From UBA8752 sp002336475 (GTDB taxonomy: Bacteria; Bacteroidota; Bacteroidia; Flavobacteriales_D; Sanyastnellaceae), in contig OX044365.1 of the NCBI GenBank assembly GCA_943846755.1, forward strand, positions 2,480,001-2,544,000: a stretch of 64,000 nt of DNA, read 5' to 3'. Under the pieces are notes generated by a model, which was given only the letters and a program-made list of their open reading frames with translations, was not told where the DNA came from and did no database searches. Positions 1-9,699 of the stretch are shown here, in pieces (the stretch's first letter is position 1; every line of letters begins with the position of its first letter). A program made the position numbers and the translations under genes.

Positions 1-3000
1 CTACGGACTGTCAGGACGGTGAGTTTGCAGAGTTCCATTACGTAGCCTTTGACGAGCTCTGTAACATTGCTCAGCTCAATGTCCAGACGGTGGACCGCAA
101 TGACATGACTGCTCCAACCTACGTTTCTGGTGGAGATGACATCACGCTTGACTGCGCGATCAGCGATCAGTGGTTGCTTGACAACCTCGCTGCGGACGAA
201 ATCATCTTGTTTAGCGACAACTGTGATGACTCAGAATACGGTTGTGCGGCAGGGTTTGACCCCAACACTTCCGGTTTCTCAGATGGCAACAATGTTTACG
301 TATGCGTTGAGCTCGTAGGACAGGAAACAGCTCAATACACTGCGAGCAGCTGCCGCGTTTTGACCCGCACTTGGGTGGCTACGGATTGTTTCGGCAACCA
401 AGCATACCACGTGCAGACCATCACGATTGAGGACAACACACAACCAGAAGTGACGGTAACTCCTCCAGCGGATATCACCCTCAACGTAAATGGCCTTTGC
501 TATGTGGACCTCGATCCCACCAATACGGGAATGGCTGCGACTACATATGCTGACAACTGTGATTTGGCTGCTACGGGCTTGGACTACACCGACAATATTG
601 TCGACAGCGTCAGCACCGGCTGCTATAGCATCATCCGTTCTTGGACTGCAATTGCAACGGACAGCTGTGGAAACGCCACGGCGGTCAGCGATAACCAGCG
701 CATCGACATTCAAGACCAAATCGCTCCTAGCTTCAGCTACCTGCAGGTGGACACCATCGAGTGTGACCTCTGGGGCGACTGCTCTTATGAGTACTTGAAC
801 AGCATCGGTTTGGCTACGGCTACTGACAACTGTGAGTTGAGTCATGTGGATGTCGATTGCACACCACTCTCCAGCGCTTGTACTGACGACTACATCGTCG
901 ACTACACTGCCTACGATATGTGTGGTAACAGCACATCTGTGCAACAAATCGTGGTGACGGTTGACCGCACTGCACCGGTATTCACTTTGGCTCCAGCCGA
1001 CCTGACACTGGAGTGCAGCGATGCCACCCTCACGGGCGACGTCGATGGTTATGCAGTTCCGGTCTACACACCTGGTGATGGACTCCACGCTGAGGCCATG
1101 GACAACTGTGACGCTGAGATTACGGTGACCTACGAGGATGTGATTCTCCCCACTGCTTGTGACCAGGAGTATGTCATCCGCCGTACATACAGCGTTTATG
1201 ATTGCGATGAGAACCTCGCGCAGCACATTCAGGAGATTACCATCGATGACTCGAACGCTCCTGAATTCACCTCCTTCCCCGCTGATGTGGTGGATGTAGA
1301 GTGTGATGCTGTTCCAGCTTTGGCTACGATCGGTAGCTTGGGCGTCAGCGACAACTGCGACGGAACTCCAATGACCACGTTTGACGGAGAGATTCGTACC
1401 GACGGTGATTGTGAAGACAGCTACACGCTCGAGCGCACTTGGACTACGACTGACTGTGCTGGTAACAGCCACACCCAGACCCAGACCATCACTGTGCTCG
1501 ACACGCAAGCTCCTGATTTGAGCATTGTTTGTCCAGCTGAGTTCCCTCACATCAATGAGTGCTTCCTCGGTGGCGCTACTGACGATGAGACGTCTGAGGC
1601 AAGCATTCAATTGTCCACGGATGTCAATGGTGAGCCCACTTGGACGGTCAGCGACAACTGTGACGCAGACCTGAATGTGAGCTATGTATACAGCGATGTC
1701 ATCATCGAAATGGATGGAGACTATAGGATCATCCGTACGTTCACGGTTACAGCGATTGACAACTGTGGTAACTCTACCACGCAGACATGTGACCAGATGA
1801 TCACCTTCACTGACAGTGATGGTCCTCTGATGTCGGACGATCCGGCTGAGCTTTATCCAGCCTCAATTGCTTGTTCTGATATGGGAGATCCATTTGACGT
1901 GACCTTCATGCCAGTGAGTGCATCAGATGGTTGTGACGGAGAAGTCACCCTTGAAGTCGTCAGTGCATACCTCACGTCTGGTTCTTGCCCAGGCACTTGG
2001 GTCCGCCACTGGGTGGCCTACGATGCCACTGGCAACGTATCTGCACAGGAAGCCATTCAATACATCCCGACATACGATATCGTAGCACCAGAAGTGAGCA
2101 TTGAAGCTCCTGGTAGCGGGGGAGAAACTGTGGTTTATCTCGACGAGAACTGTTACGTGGACTTGAGTCCTGATGCGATTGGGTACGGCACTTTGGAGTA
2201 CTCTGACGATTGTGACCCTAATCCGAGTACTGACCTCTCATATGTCGACGGTCCTCAAACCTTCGCTTGCAGTGGTTCCGTTGGAACTTACACCTTCACC
2301 CGCACCTGGACAGCTGTTGTGACCGACTTGTGCGGAAACTCTAGCTCTGCTTCTGGTGACCAGGTCATCACGGTGACTGACAACAGTGCTCCAGAGCTGA
2401 CGCTTGATTGTCCAAACGGCGCGAATCTCGTTGGAGAATGCTTCGCAAGTGTGGATACGAGTCTGGCTGTTTTGGGAGAGGTTGAGTGGATTGCTACAGA
2501 CAACTGTGACAATGACCTTGACGTGAGCTACACCTACAGCGACGAGATTGAGTTTGACTGCAGCTTGGTCGGAGTGGATGCTAGCCCAGAGGGTAGCTAC
2601 AACTTCGTGCGGACCTTCACGGTAACCGCGACGGATTGCAATGGCAACTCAACTACCGAGGTTTGCACCCAGACGATCAATACGTTTGACATCTCGGCTC
2701 CGTCCATCGACCTGACCTGCCCAGATACGGCTACGGTCCAGTTGGATGCTGACTGCATGACCGATATCGATCCGTCAATCACAGGAAGTGCCTTCGCCTT
2801 GGCGACGGACGACTGTGACACCGATGTGACCATCACCTACAGCTACAGTGACGGGGCTCCGACCTACACATGTGGAACGAGTGGCTATGAAATCGTTCGT
2901 ACTTGGACGGCTTCTGCTACCGACGACTGTGGCAACGGCTCAAGCACGTCGTGCGACCAGATCATTGTGGTTGAGGACAACATTGCTCCAGTGGCCAGCA

Positions 3001-5365
3001 TCACTTGTCCAGATGATCAGACGTTGACCATCGACGAGAATTGTGAGGCTGACCTGAGCACAGATGCATTGGGAATGGCGATCGGTTCTGGTGCTGACAA
3101 CTGTGACTTGAACGTTACTGTTGAAGTGATTTACATGGACGGTGCTCCCACATACACCTGTTCAGGTGACGATGTGCAGCTCGACGGTTCATACAGCTTC
3201 ATCCGGACGTTCACGGCAACGGCAACTGATGACTGCGGCAACAGCCACAGCGTGTCCTGCGACCAGATCATCACGGTCAACGACGAAATGGCTCCAACGC
3301 AAACATTGGCCACGTTGCCAACGGATACGTTGTACCTCGACTTGGACTGTTCAGCTGACCTGACTCCAGCGGTGATGCCAGCTGTTGAGGTTGCTGACAA
3401 CTGCGACAGCGATGTCAATGTAGCGGTGACCTATGAAGACTATTCAGCAGACTTTGATGCACGCTTTGGTAGCGTGGCTGCATCTGTTGAGATTCACAAA
3501 GAGCACACCAGTGGTGACCTTGCTGGAATGACGACCTACCGCGTTTACGTGGTGTTGCCAGACTCAGGTGACTTCTTGAGCTCAGTGAGTGGAGAGGGTC
3601 TGTTCAGCACACAGCTGCGCTCATCCACCAGCTTCTACCAAGAGCCAGACCTTGGGTCGCACTTGCCTCCTTCAGCTGCGCTCTGGAACTTGCCGACTTA
3701 CCCCAACTTGAAGTATGACAGCTGGGTGACTATTTCTGACTCAACCGCTTCGAGTGAAGTTTCTGCACTCGGATCTTGGCCATTCCATTTGAAGAGGGCA
3801 ATGACCTGATCATCGACGGCGAGTTTGGAGGTGCGCTCTACACATTGAACGACACAACCAATACGCTTGGAATTGCAGGTGTTGACGGAAAGGTCCTCGT
3901 GGCCCAACTGACAACAGACGGAATTCTGAATGGTCAGCTGTTCATCCAGTACTTCCCACAGCGTAACGGCGATTTGCAGCAGTTGCGTACGATCACCATC
4001 GGTGATGGATGTGAAGGTGACGACTCAGCCATTGAAGGCAGTTATGTTGTCCCACGTACCTGGCAGTCTGTTGTCACGGACGACTGTGGAAATGCTGATA
4101 CGGCTTACACCTACCAGTATGTTGTGGTTCTCGATACCATTGCTCCTCAGTTCACGAACACTTGCGACATCGACAACGGTGAGACAGTGGAGTACACCTG
4201 CGCTGACGACAATGGCAACGGAGTGAACGACGTTCTCGACTTCACGGAAACCCCTCTCAATTGTGCTCCACAGTACATTGAGAATTGTGACAGCGAAGTG
4301 GCATTGACCATGACTGCAGACACGATGGGGTATGTTCCAACGGGAGATATCGCCAACTACTGCATGCCAAGTGACGTTGAAGCACTCGCCAATGGTGAGA
4401 CCTGCGACGACCGTGCCCCAGAGGCGATTCGTTTGTTCAACTTCTCAGGAGGTGAAGCATTCACACTCGTAGATGGAGGCAGCAGCATTGTGGAGGTGAT
4501 GCAGGACAGCAGCATGCACATTGTGCTTGAGGTTGAGAATGCTGACGGTGACGCTGGATTCATCTTCGACGCCATCTATGACGGTGCCCATGACTGGAAC
4601 GAGTGGCTCGCACTGCCCGGCTTGCACAACTACAAGAAGGACTGTGCAGAGATCTTCCCAGGAATCGAAATCTGGACAGAGTGGTTGTACTACATCATGG
4701 ACGGTGGTACCATGAGCGGTACAGGTCGTTTTGCAGGTTCTGAGTTTGCGCTGCAGCACCAGCCTCTGAATGCTTACTACGGTTTGCAGATCGGTGAGGG
4801 TGCCAACAACAAGAACGAGAACTACGGTGCAAGCGCTTGGTTCTTCTGGACAGGTGAATATGTGCTCGACGGTTCAAGCCAAGGTTCTATGGCTTCCAGT
4901 GGAGACATCTTCATGGACCTTGATTGCTGCCTCGGATGGCAGATTGACTACAGCTACAACGCTGTGGACGATTGTGGAAACTCTACTGGCTTCAACTACA
5001 CTGACCTCGGAACGGGAACGTTCGGAAACAGCGGAAACAGCACGGTCAGCGGTGGTCACAATCCTGTGGACATTACTGCAGGAACAAGCAGCTTGAAGGA
5101 TCCAATCCGCATCACAGGTCTGTCACCAAACCCAACGAGCGATATCTCAACGCTTGGGTTCGTTGTCAGCAACAACATGCGTCTCCGCATTGACCTCTAC
5201 ACTATGGGAGGTGGATACGTGGCTGAGTTGTTCGATGGCAATGCCAGCGAAGAGGTTCAATACGTGTTGGACATCGACGCCAGCACATTGGCCAGCGGCA
5301 TGTACCAGATTCGGATGTCGAGCAATGACTATGTGCTCGTCAAGAAGTTGCTCGTAAGCGAGTGA
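1..5365 (+). CDS. Giant HYR-repeat cell-surface protein, 5' end outside window, apparent -1 frameshift near 3770
   Basis: The reading frame is open from base 3, so the start lies upstream. Bases 3 to about 3450 encode tandem HYR-like modules of roughly 80-100 residues, each with an 'APxxS/T' opening, a 'DNCD' motif and a 'RTWTAxDxCGN' close, typical of secreted adhesin-like repeats. A domain with motif DSWVTI follows (about 3470-3990), then a domain with 'YYGLQIG' and 'ASAWFFW' motifs (about 4400-4940), and a type A T9SS sorting domain (about 5095-5365, PNPTSD...MYQIRMS...KKLLVSE). The frame changes from the first to the second half between about 3765 and 3785: the upstream frame stops at 3807-3809, while the downstream frame continues the same domain seamlessly, as a single missing base would produce. 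No convincing slippery heptamer is visible. It may be a true lesion or a sequence error. Close paralogue of the leftward gene ending at 25548. Probable role: surface adhesion or matrix; function inferred only from architecture. Confidence 0.8.
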
Positions 5366-5392
5366 TCTCATAACGGATCAATACTGATTTTG

Positions 5393-5420
5393 GAAGGCCG
5401 TCCCATGAGGGGCGGCCTTC
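5393..5420 (+). terminator. Hairpin after giant surface-protein gene
   Basis: GAAGGCCGTCCC pairs with GGGGCGGCCTTC around an ATGA loop (12 pairs including one T.G). It sits 28 bases after the stop codon of the upstream gene. It lacks a long T-tract, so termination strength is uncertain. Confidence 0.6.
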
Positions 5421-5439
5421 TGCATTTATGGCGTCAAGG

Positions 5440-5479
5440 CCGCACATCTCGGTTTGTTCGAACCCGCGTTGATGTGCGG
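5440..5479. other. Long-stem hairpin with nested inner stem
   Basis: CCGCACATC (5440-5448) pairs perfectly with GATGTGCGG (5471-5479). The 22-base interior itself contains GGTT/AACC around TGTTCG. The shape suggests a structured RNA or cruciform; it does not fold as a tRNA. Confidence 0.4.
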
Positions 5480-5644
5480 TCCATGTCTGGCGGAGCCGTT
5501 GGCTCTTTTACCATGATGAATGTCACCGCTGGAATTGACGGTCCTCTCCACTGGGGGAGTTTGGGTCTTTCATCTTCGCAATGTCTGAAAGGAGGCAGCG
5601 GCGGTTTTTCGCCAGTTTGGGTCTCCCATTTAATCAGCACAAAA

Positions 5645-5701
5645 GGTTTTGGTTTCTTCTGAGGGAGGTGTGCGCAACGGCGTGCACCTCCCCGCTTTTT
5701 T
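5645..5701 (+). terminator. AGGTTTTGGTT element plus terminator hairpin, copy 1
   Basis: The 11-mer AGGTTTTGGTT is followed by a hairpin GGGAGGTGTGCGC-AACG-GCGTGCACCTCCC (13 pairs with two wobbles) and then CGCTTTTTT. It lies only 19 bases before the xseA start. Two more copies of the same arrangement occur at about 15866 and 47893. Confidence 0.65.
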
Positions 5702-5704
5702 GGG

Positions 5705-5712
5705 TAAGTTTC
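5705..5712 (+). promoter_or_regulatory. -7 box TAAGTTTC before xseA
   Basis: Matches the Bacteroidota -7 consensus TAnnTTTG in seven of eight positions and lies between the terminator hairpin and the ATG, 8 bases before the start. This gives xseA its own promoter with almost no 5' leader. Confidence 0.45.
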
Positions 5713-5720
5713 AAGTCTGC

Positions 5721-7175
5721 ATGACGTCGATCAACGAAATATCTCCTGCCTCCTTGTCCACGGGTCCTGAACGCAAGGTTTACCCCTTGAGCAGGGTCAC
5801 CACTGCGGTAGGGGTCATGTTGGAAAAGCAATCAGGCAGCAAGCTGTTTTGGGTTCGTGCTGAGATCAGTCAGTGCAATTTCAAAGGCAGCCATGTTTAC
5901 CTGGACTTGGTCGAGGAGAAGGGTGGGAAAAAGCTGGCCCAGCTCAGAGGAACCATTTGGGGCTCACGCCTAGAATCCATCCGCGAGGCTTTGGGCAAAG
6001 AGTTCGCAGAGGTCTTGAAGCCGGGACGGGAGATTGTCTTCTCGGCGCACATGGCTTTTCATGCTGTCTATGGATTCTCACTCAACATTCAAAATATCGA
6101 CCTCGATGCTTTGCTCGGAGAAATGGAGCGGCGGCGAAAGGCGACTTTGGAGGCGCTGCGCAAAGAGGGTGCCATTGGGAGGAATGCCAATGTCCCCATC
6201 GTTTCAGTCCCGCAGCGGCTGGTGTTGATTGGCTCCAAAGGCACTGCAGGATTTACCGACTTCTTGGTCCACCTCGAAAAGAACGCTTGGGGCTATCGGG
6301 CTGATGTGGGCATCATCGATGTGCCGGTCCAAGGGGTTCAGGCGACAGAAGGGTTGGTCAGTGCTTTGCATCAAGCCGGCCGGGTTGCTTTGAAATCGGG
6401 TTTGGACGCGGTGATATTGCTCCGAGGGGGAGGAGCCAAGCTGGATCTCGATGCGTTTAATGATTTGACATTGTGTCGGACGGTGGCCGCTATGGAGGTT
6501 CCAGTGATCGTGGGTGTTGGCCACGAGACCGACCAGACATTGATTGATTTGGTGGCCCATACGGCGTGTAAAACCCCCACTGCAGTGGCGGACTTCATTG
6601 TGGACCGCATGGCACAATTTGAAGGCGTTGTGGGCAGAGAAGGCCGTGCGATCGCTGCTGAATCGCGTGCTCAGCTTTCGGAGAACCGAGGATGGCTGGG
6701 GCAATTTTCGACCTTGGTCAGAGAGCGGCCATTTGCGCAGGTAAGCGCGGAAAGGGGGCAACTTCACACAGGGGCGAATGCCGTGGTCCGAAGGACGCGA
6801 ACACTCTTGTCTCATCAGCTGGCCATGGTGGGTCAATTTAGATCGCTGTTGTCTTCGGTAGCGCTGGACTTGCCCGCAAGCCAAACAGAATCTCTGGAGG
6901 AATTGAAGCAACGGATGCGCCATGAAGTGGCCCGTCAATTGAAGCAGCAAGAAGAGCGGGTAGGCAGCATCAAGGATACATTGACCTTATTGGGACCTGA
7001 ACCGACATTGCGGCGGGGCTTTTCGATTACGCGAAAAGGAGGCCATGCCGTGCGCAATGCTGAAGAGTTGGTGCCAGGCGATTTGATTGAAACCAGACTG
7101 GCCCAAGGAACCATTCAATCAAGGGTGGAATCCACCTCACCTCAACAAAACGACAATGGATATGAGCAACAGTGA
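5721..7175 (+). CDS. xseA: Exodeoxyribonuclease VII large subunit
   Basis: 484 residues, close to the usual length of the family. The N-terminal OB-fold (about residues 20-110, with 'FWVRAEIS' and 'GSHVYLDLVEEK') is followed by the catalytic exonuclease VII domain with 'LIGSKGTAGFTDF', 'LRGGGA' and 'VGVGHETDQTLIDLVA', then a long coiled-coil-like region and a conserved 'LGPEPTLRRGFSI' C-terminal segment. The ATG at 5721 is preferred over upstream in-frame starts because those would lie inside the terminator hairpin at 5663-5701. The stop overlaps the xseB start, as in the usual two-gene unit. ExoVII degrades single-stranded DNA from both ends and acts in mismatch and damage repair. Confidence 0.95.
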   Translation: MTSINEISPASLSTGPERKVYPLSRVTTAVGVMLEKQSGSKLFWVRAEISQCNFKGSHVYLDLVEEKGGKKLAQLRGTIWGSRLESIREALGKEFAEVLKPGREIVFSAHMAFHAVYGFSLNIQNIDLDALLGEMERRRKATLEALRKEGAIGRNANVPIVSVPQRLVLIGSKGTAGFTDFLVHLEKNAWGYRADVGIIDVPVQGVQATEGLVSALHQAGRVALKSGLDAVILLRGGGAKLDLDAFNDLTLCRTVAAMEVPVIVGVGHETDQTLIDLVAHTACKTPTAVADFIVDRMAQFEGVVGREGRAIAAESRAQLSENRGWLGQFSTLVRERPFAQVSAERGQLHTGANAVVRRTRTLLSHQLAMVGQFRSLLSSVALDLPASQTESLEELKQRMRHEVARQLKQQEERVGSIKDTLTLLGPEPTLRRGFSITRKGGHAVRNAEELVPGDLIETRLAQGTIQSRVESTSPQQNDNGYEQQ

Positions 7176-7374
7176 AACTCCTTCGGGCTATGACGCCGCG
7201 TTCGGTGAATTGAAAACGATTCTCGAAGCCCTTCAGCAAGATGAGATTGGGGTAGATGAATTGGCACAGAAAGTCAAACGTGCTGCAGAGCTGATCGCCT
7301 TTTGTGGCGATCGACTGCGTAAGGCTGAAGGCGAGGTTCAAAAGGTTCTGAATGAGTTAGGCGAAGGAGATTGA
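7156..7374 (+). CDS. xseB: Exodeoxyribonuclease VII small subunit
   Basis: 72 residues (70 if the second ATG at 7162 is used). The helical hairpin 'YDAAFGELKTILEALQQDEIG' region (first 20 residues shown) and the following 'LAQKVKRAAELI' and 'CGDRLRKAEGEV' are typical of the small subunit, several copies of which bind the XseA coiled coil. The gene overlaps the end of xseA by 14-20 bases, implying translational coupling. Confidence 0.92.
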   Translation: MDMSNSETPSGYDAAFGELKTILEALQQDEIGVDELAQKVKRAAELIAFCGDRLRKAEGEVQKVLNELGEGD

Positions 7375-7463
7375 ATCCGATTTGATGCGTCTAATGACCT
7401 TCAAATACAAATCCATGCTTTAGTCTTTGTGGTGAAGGAACCTGTGCAACGGTCCCGGGTTAT

Positions 7464-7471
7464 TATATTCA
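7464..7471 (+). promoter_or_regulatory. -7 box TATATTCA before haloperoxidase-like gene
   Basis: TATATTCA resembles TAnnTTTG and ends 7 bases before the ATG at 7479, so the predicted transcript would start at or next to the start codon. Confidence 0.35.
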
Positions 7472-7478
7472 ATTAGCC

Positions 7479-9659
7479 ATGGACCGAACATCGCTCACTT
7501 TATTGCTGGCTCTTTTGTTTTATGCAGGGTTTAGCGCCTCCTCGCAGGTTGCAAAACCAGACCCTACATTCTATGGTACGCCTGCTGAGGCTAGGGTCAG
7601 TGCTGTAGATGAAACCGTGGCCAGACAATGGAATGAAGCGCTTTTGGAAGCCATCCGAGGAGACTTCGCACGGCCCACAGTTCACGCAAGAAACCTCTTT
7701 CATACGTCCATGGCGATGTATGACGCATTTGCCCTTTACCATGAGGCAGACGAGCCGGTGTTCGTCGGCAATGTTTGGCGGGGCTTCGAGTGTCCGCTTG
7801 ATTCGTCTTTGCTGGATATTCCAGTGGATGCTGCTGAAAGAACTTCAGCCACAGAAGAGGCCCTGAGCTTTGCAGTTTATCGGCTGCTGAACCATCGCTT
7901 TGCAGACAGTCCGGGAAGCGATGAGGCGCTAGCCTCATTCGATGCACTGATGTTGGAACTCGGCCATGATGTGTCGTATCAATCGCAAAATATTTCCGAT
8001 GGGCCAGCCGCGTTGGGCAATTACATCGGAGAACAGTTGATTCAATTTGGTTTGCAGGATGGTTCCAATGAGCTGCTCGATTATGCCAATGAAAACTATG
8101 AAGCCATCAATCCTGATTTGGAGTTGGCGGGGTCGGGAAATCCAAGTTTGATTGATCCGAATGCTTGGCAACCTTTGGCCATTCCCGTCTTTGTGGATCA
8201 ATCGGGAAATGTCCTGAGTGAAACGCCGGATTTTCAGGGCGCTGAATGGGGGTCTGTAGAGACTTTTGCTCTGGAGGATTCGAGCCTGACATTGGTAGAG
8301 CGGGATGGTGTGGATTGGCCGCTTTATTTGGATTGTGGTACCCCTCCGTTGTTTGGTGAGGGGGAAGATGTCGGTGACATTGCCGATGCCTATGCTTGGG
8401 GTTTTTCACTCGTAGCACTTTGGAGTGCGCATCTGCATCCATCTGATGGGGTCATGTTGGATATAGGCCCTGGAAATTTGGGGGACCTGAATGCTACAGG
8501 CCCAGGCAGTTTCAGTGAAATGGACACTTTCTACAATTGGTTAGAAGGAGGTGACTTTAGTGAAGGCCATGATCTGAATCCAGTCACAGGGGCAGCTTAT
8601 GACCCAAACATTGTTCCGCGCGGTGATTATGCGAGGGTGCTCGCTGAGTTTTGGGCGGATGGCCCGGACAGTGAGACTCCGCCGGGGCACTGGTTTGTGC
8701 TGTTGAACGGGGTCATGCAGCATCCGGACTTTACTTCACAATGGCTTGGAGAAGGGGAGGCACTGGATGCCCTGCGGTATACCGTTCGCGCTTATTTGAC
8801 CCTCGGCGGCGCCATGCACGATGCGGCGATTGCAGCTTGGTCGCACAAAGGCCTGTATGATTACATAAGGCCCGTATCAGCGATTCGCTACATGGCTTCT
8901 TTGGGACAGCGAAGCGACTCTACTTTGGCTTCGTATCATCCAGGGGGTATGCCTTTGGTGCCGGGGCGGATAGAACTGGTGGAAGCTGGCGACCCTCTTG
9001 CTGCTGGTGGAAATCAGGGCAAAATCAAGGTGTATGCTTGGCAAGGTCCGGACGCCATCATTTCTCCATTTTGGGATGAAGCAGAAGTGGGATGGATTTT
9101 GGCTGAAGAATGGTGGCCTTATCAGAGGCCAAGTTTTGTGACACCGCCATTTGCTGGGTACGTGAGCGGCCACAGTACTTTTTCCCGTGCGGCAGCTGAG
9201 GTGATGACGGCGATCACCGGTAGCCCTTATTTCCCAGGAGGAATGGGAGAATATGAGGTGGTTCAAAATCAGTTCCTCGTTTTTGAAGAAGGTCCAAGTC
9301 AGACGTTTAATCTGCAGTGGGCAACCTACCGAGATGCTTCTGACCAATGCAGCCTTTCGAGGATTTGGGGCGGTATTCACCCCCCTGCGGATGATTTTCC
9401 AGGACGGCAATTGGGAGTTGAAATCGCAGAACTTGCGCTCAATCGTGTCAACCAATACTTCGCCCCCACTGCGGTCATCGACTTGTGCCCCCTCGATCTC
9501 GATGGAGACGGGGTGGTGGGTGCAACAGATTTGCTCGAGTCTTTGGCCGAATTCGGGAACAGCGGGCCCGATCTGTCGGGCGACGTCAATGGTGACCAGC
9601 TGGTTGGTGTCAACGACATCTTGGACTTGTTGGCGAGCTATGGTGAATCCTGTCCCTGA
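7479..9659 (+). CDS. Secreted vanadium-dependent haloperoxidase / PAP2-type phosphatase with dockerin-like tail
   Basis: 726 residues with a clear signal peptide (cleavage near FSASSQ). The C-terminal half of the catalytic region carries the PAP2/haloperoxidase signature 'GYVSGHSTFSRAA' (about residue 560) and the later 'RIWGGIHPPADD' (about residue 627), which supply the histidines expected for vanadate or phosphate chemistry. The upstream 'YTVRAYLTLGGAMHDAAIA' and 'YIRPVSAIRYM' segments are common in Bacteroidota members. The protein ends with two dockerin-like half repeats (DLDGDGVV..TDLL and DVNGDQLV..NDIL) and a final 'ESCP' instead of a T9SS sorting domain. Oxidation of halides or release of phosphate cannot be distinguished from sequence. 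Confidence 0.85.
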   Translation: MDRTSLTLLLALLFYAGFSASSQVAKPDPTFYGTPAEARVSAVDETVARQWNEALLEAIRGDFARPTVHARNLFHTSMAMYDAFALYHEADEPVFVGNVWRGFECPLDSSLLDIPVDAAERTSATEEALSFAVYRLLNHRFADSPGSDEALASFDALMLELGHDVSYQSQNISDGPAALGNYIGEQLIQFGLQDGSNELLDYANENYEAINPDLELAGSGNPSLIDPNAWQPLAIPVFVDQSGNVLSETPDFQGAEWGSVETFALEDSSLTLVERDGVDWPLYLDCGTPPLFGEGEDVGDIADAYAWGFSLVALWSAHLHPSDGVMLDIGPGNLGDLNATGPGSFSEMDTFYNWLEGGDFSEGHDLNPVTGAAYDPNIVPRGDYARVLAEFWADGPDSETPPGHWFVLLNGVMQHPDFTSQWLGEGEALDALRYTVRAYLTLGGAMHDAAIAAWSHKGLYDYIRPVSAIRYMASLGQRSDSTLASYHPGGMPLVPGRIELVEAGDPLAAGGNQGKIKVYAWQGPDAIISPFWDEAEVGWILAEEWWPYQRPSFVTPPFAGYVSGHSTFSRAAAEVMTAITGSPYFPGGMGEYEVVQNQFLVFEEGPSQTFNLQWATYRDASDQCSLSRIWGGIHPPADDFPGRQLGVEIAELALNRVNQYFAPTAVIDLCPLDLDGDGVVGATDLLESLAEFGNSGPDLSGDVNGDQLVGVNDILDLLASYGESCP

Positions 9660-9699
9660 GGGGCGGAAAATCAATGCCGTAATTGTCCTAATTTTCAGG

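Larger units (their letters stand above)
5366..5720. other. 355-bp non-coding gap with several hairpins
   Basis: No convincing gene was found. The gap contains a terminator-like hairpin just after the giant gene (5393-5420), a 9-bp-stem structure (5440-5479), a small GAGCC-GTT-GGCTC hairpin followed by T residues (about 5494-5510), and a long hairpin with a T-tract (5663-5701) directly before xseA. The segment from about 5421 to 5701 could be an independently terminated small RNA, but no promoter for it is clear. Confidence 0.5.

Noticed and set aside
279..1610. Long open frame on the minus strand opposite the left giant gene
   Set aside because: It is antisense to a strongly patterned HYR protein; the translation has no domain logic and arises from the biased codon use of the repeats.
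3740..3790. Programmed -1 ribosomal frameshift
   Set aside because: No X XXY YYZ slippery heptamer with downstream hairpin was found near the frame change.
5440..5479. tRNA-like fragment (TTCGAA near a long stem)
   Set aside because: The stem spacing does not fit acceptor, anticodon and T arms, and there is no CCA end or anticodon loop.
5390..5662. Possible 90-residue gene in the gap after the giant surface protein
   Set aside because: It runs through two hairpins, has no family resemblance, no plausible initiation signals, and composition unlike coding sequence here.
9253..9699. N-terminal extension of the type B T9SS protein
   Set aside because: It overlaps the end of the haloperoxidase-like gene in another frame; the signal peptide begins at 9700.
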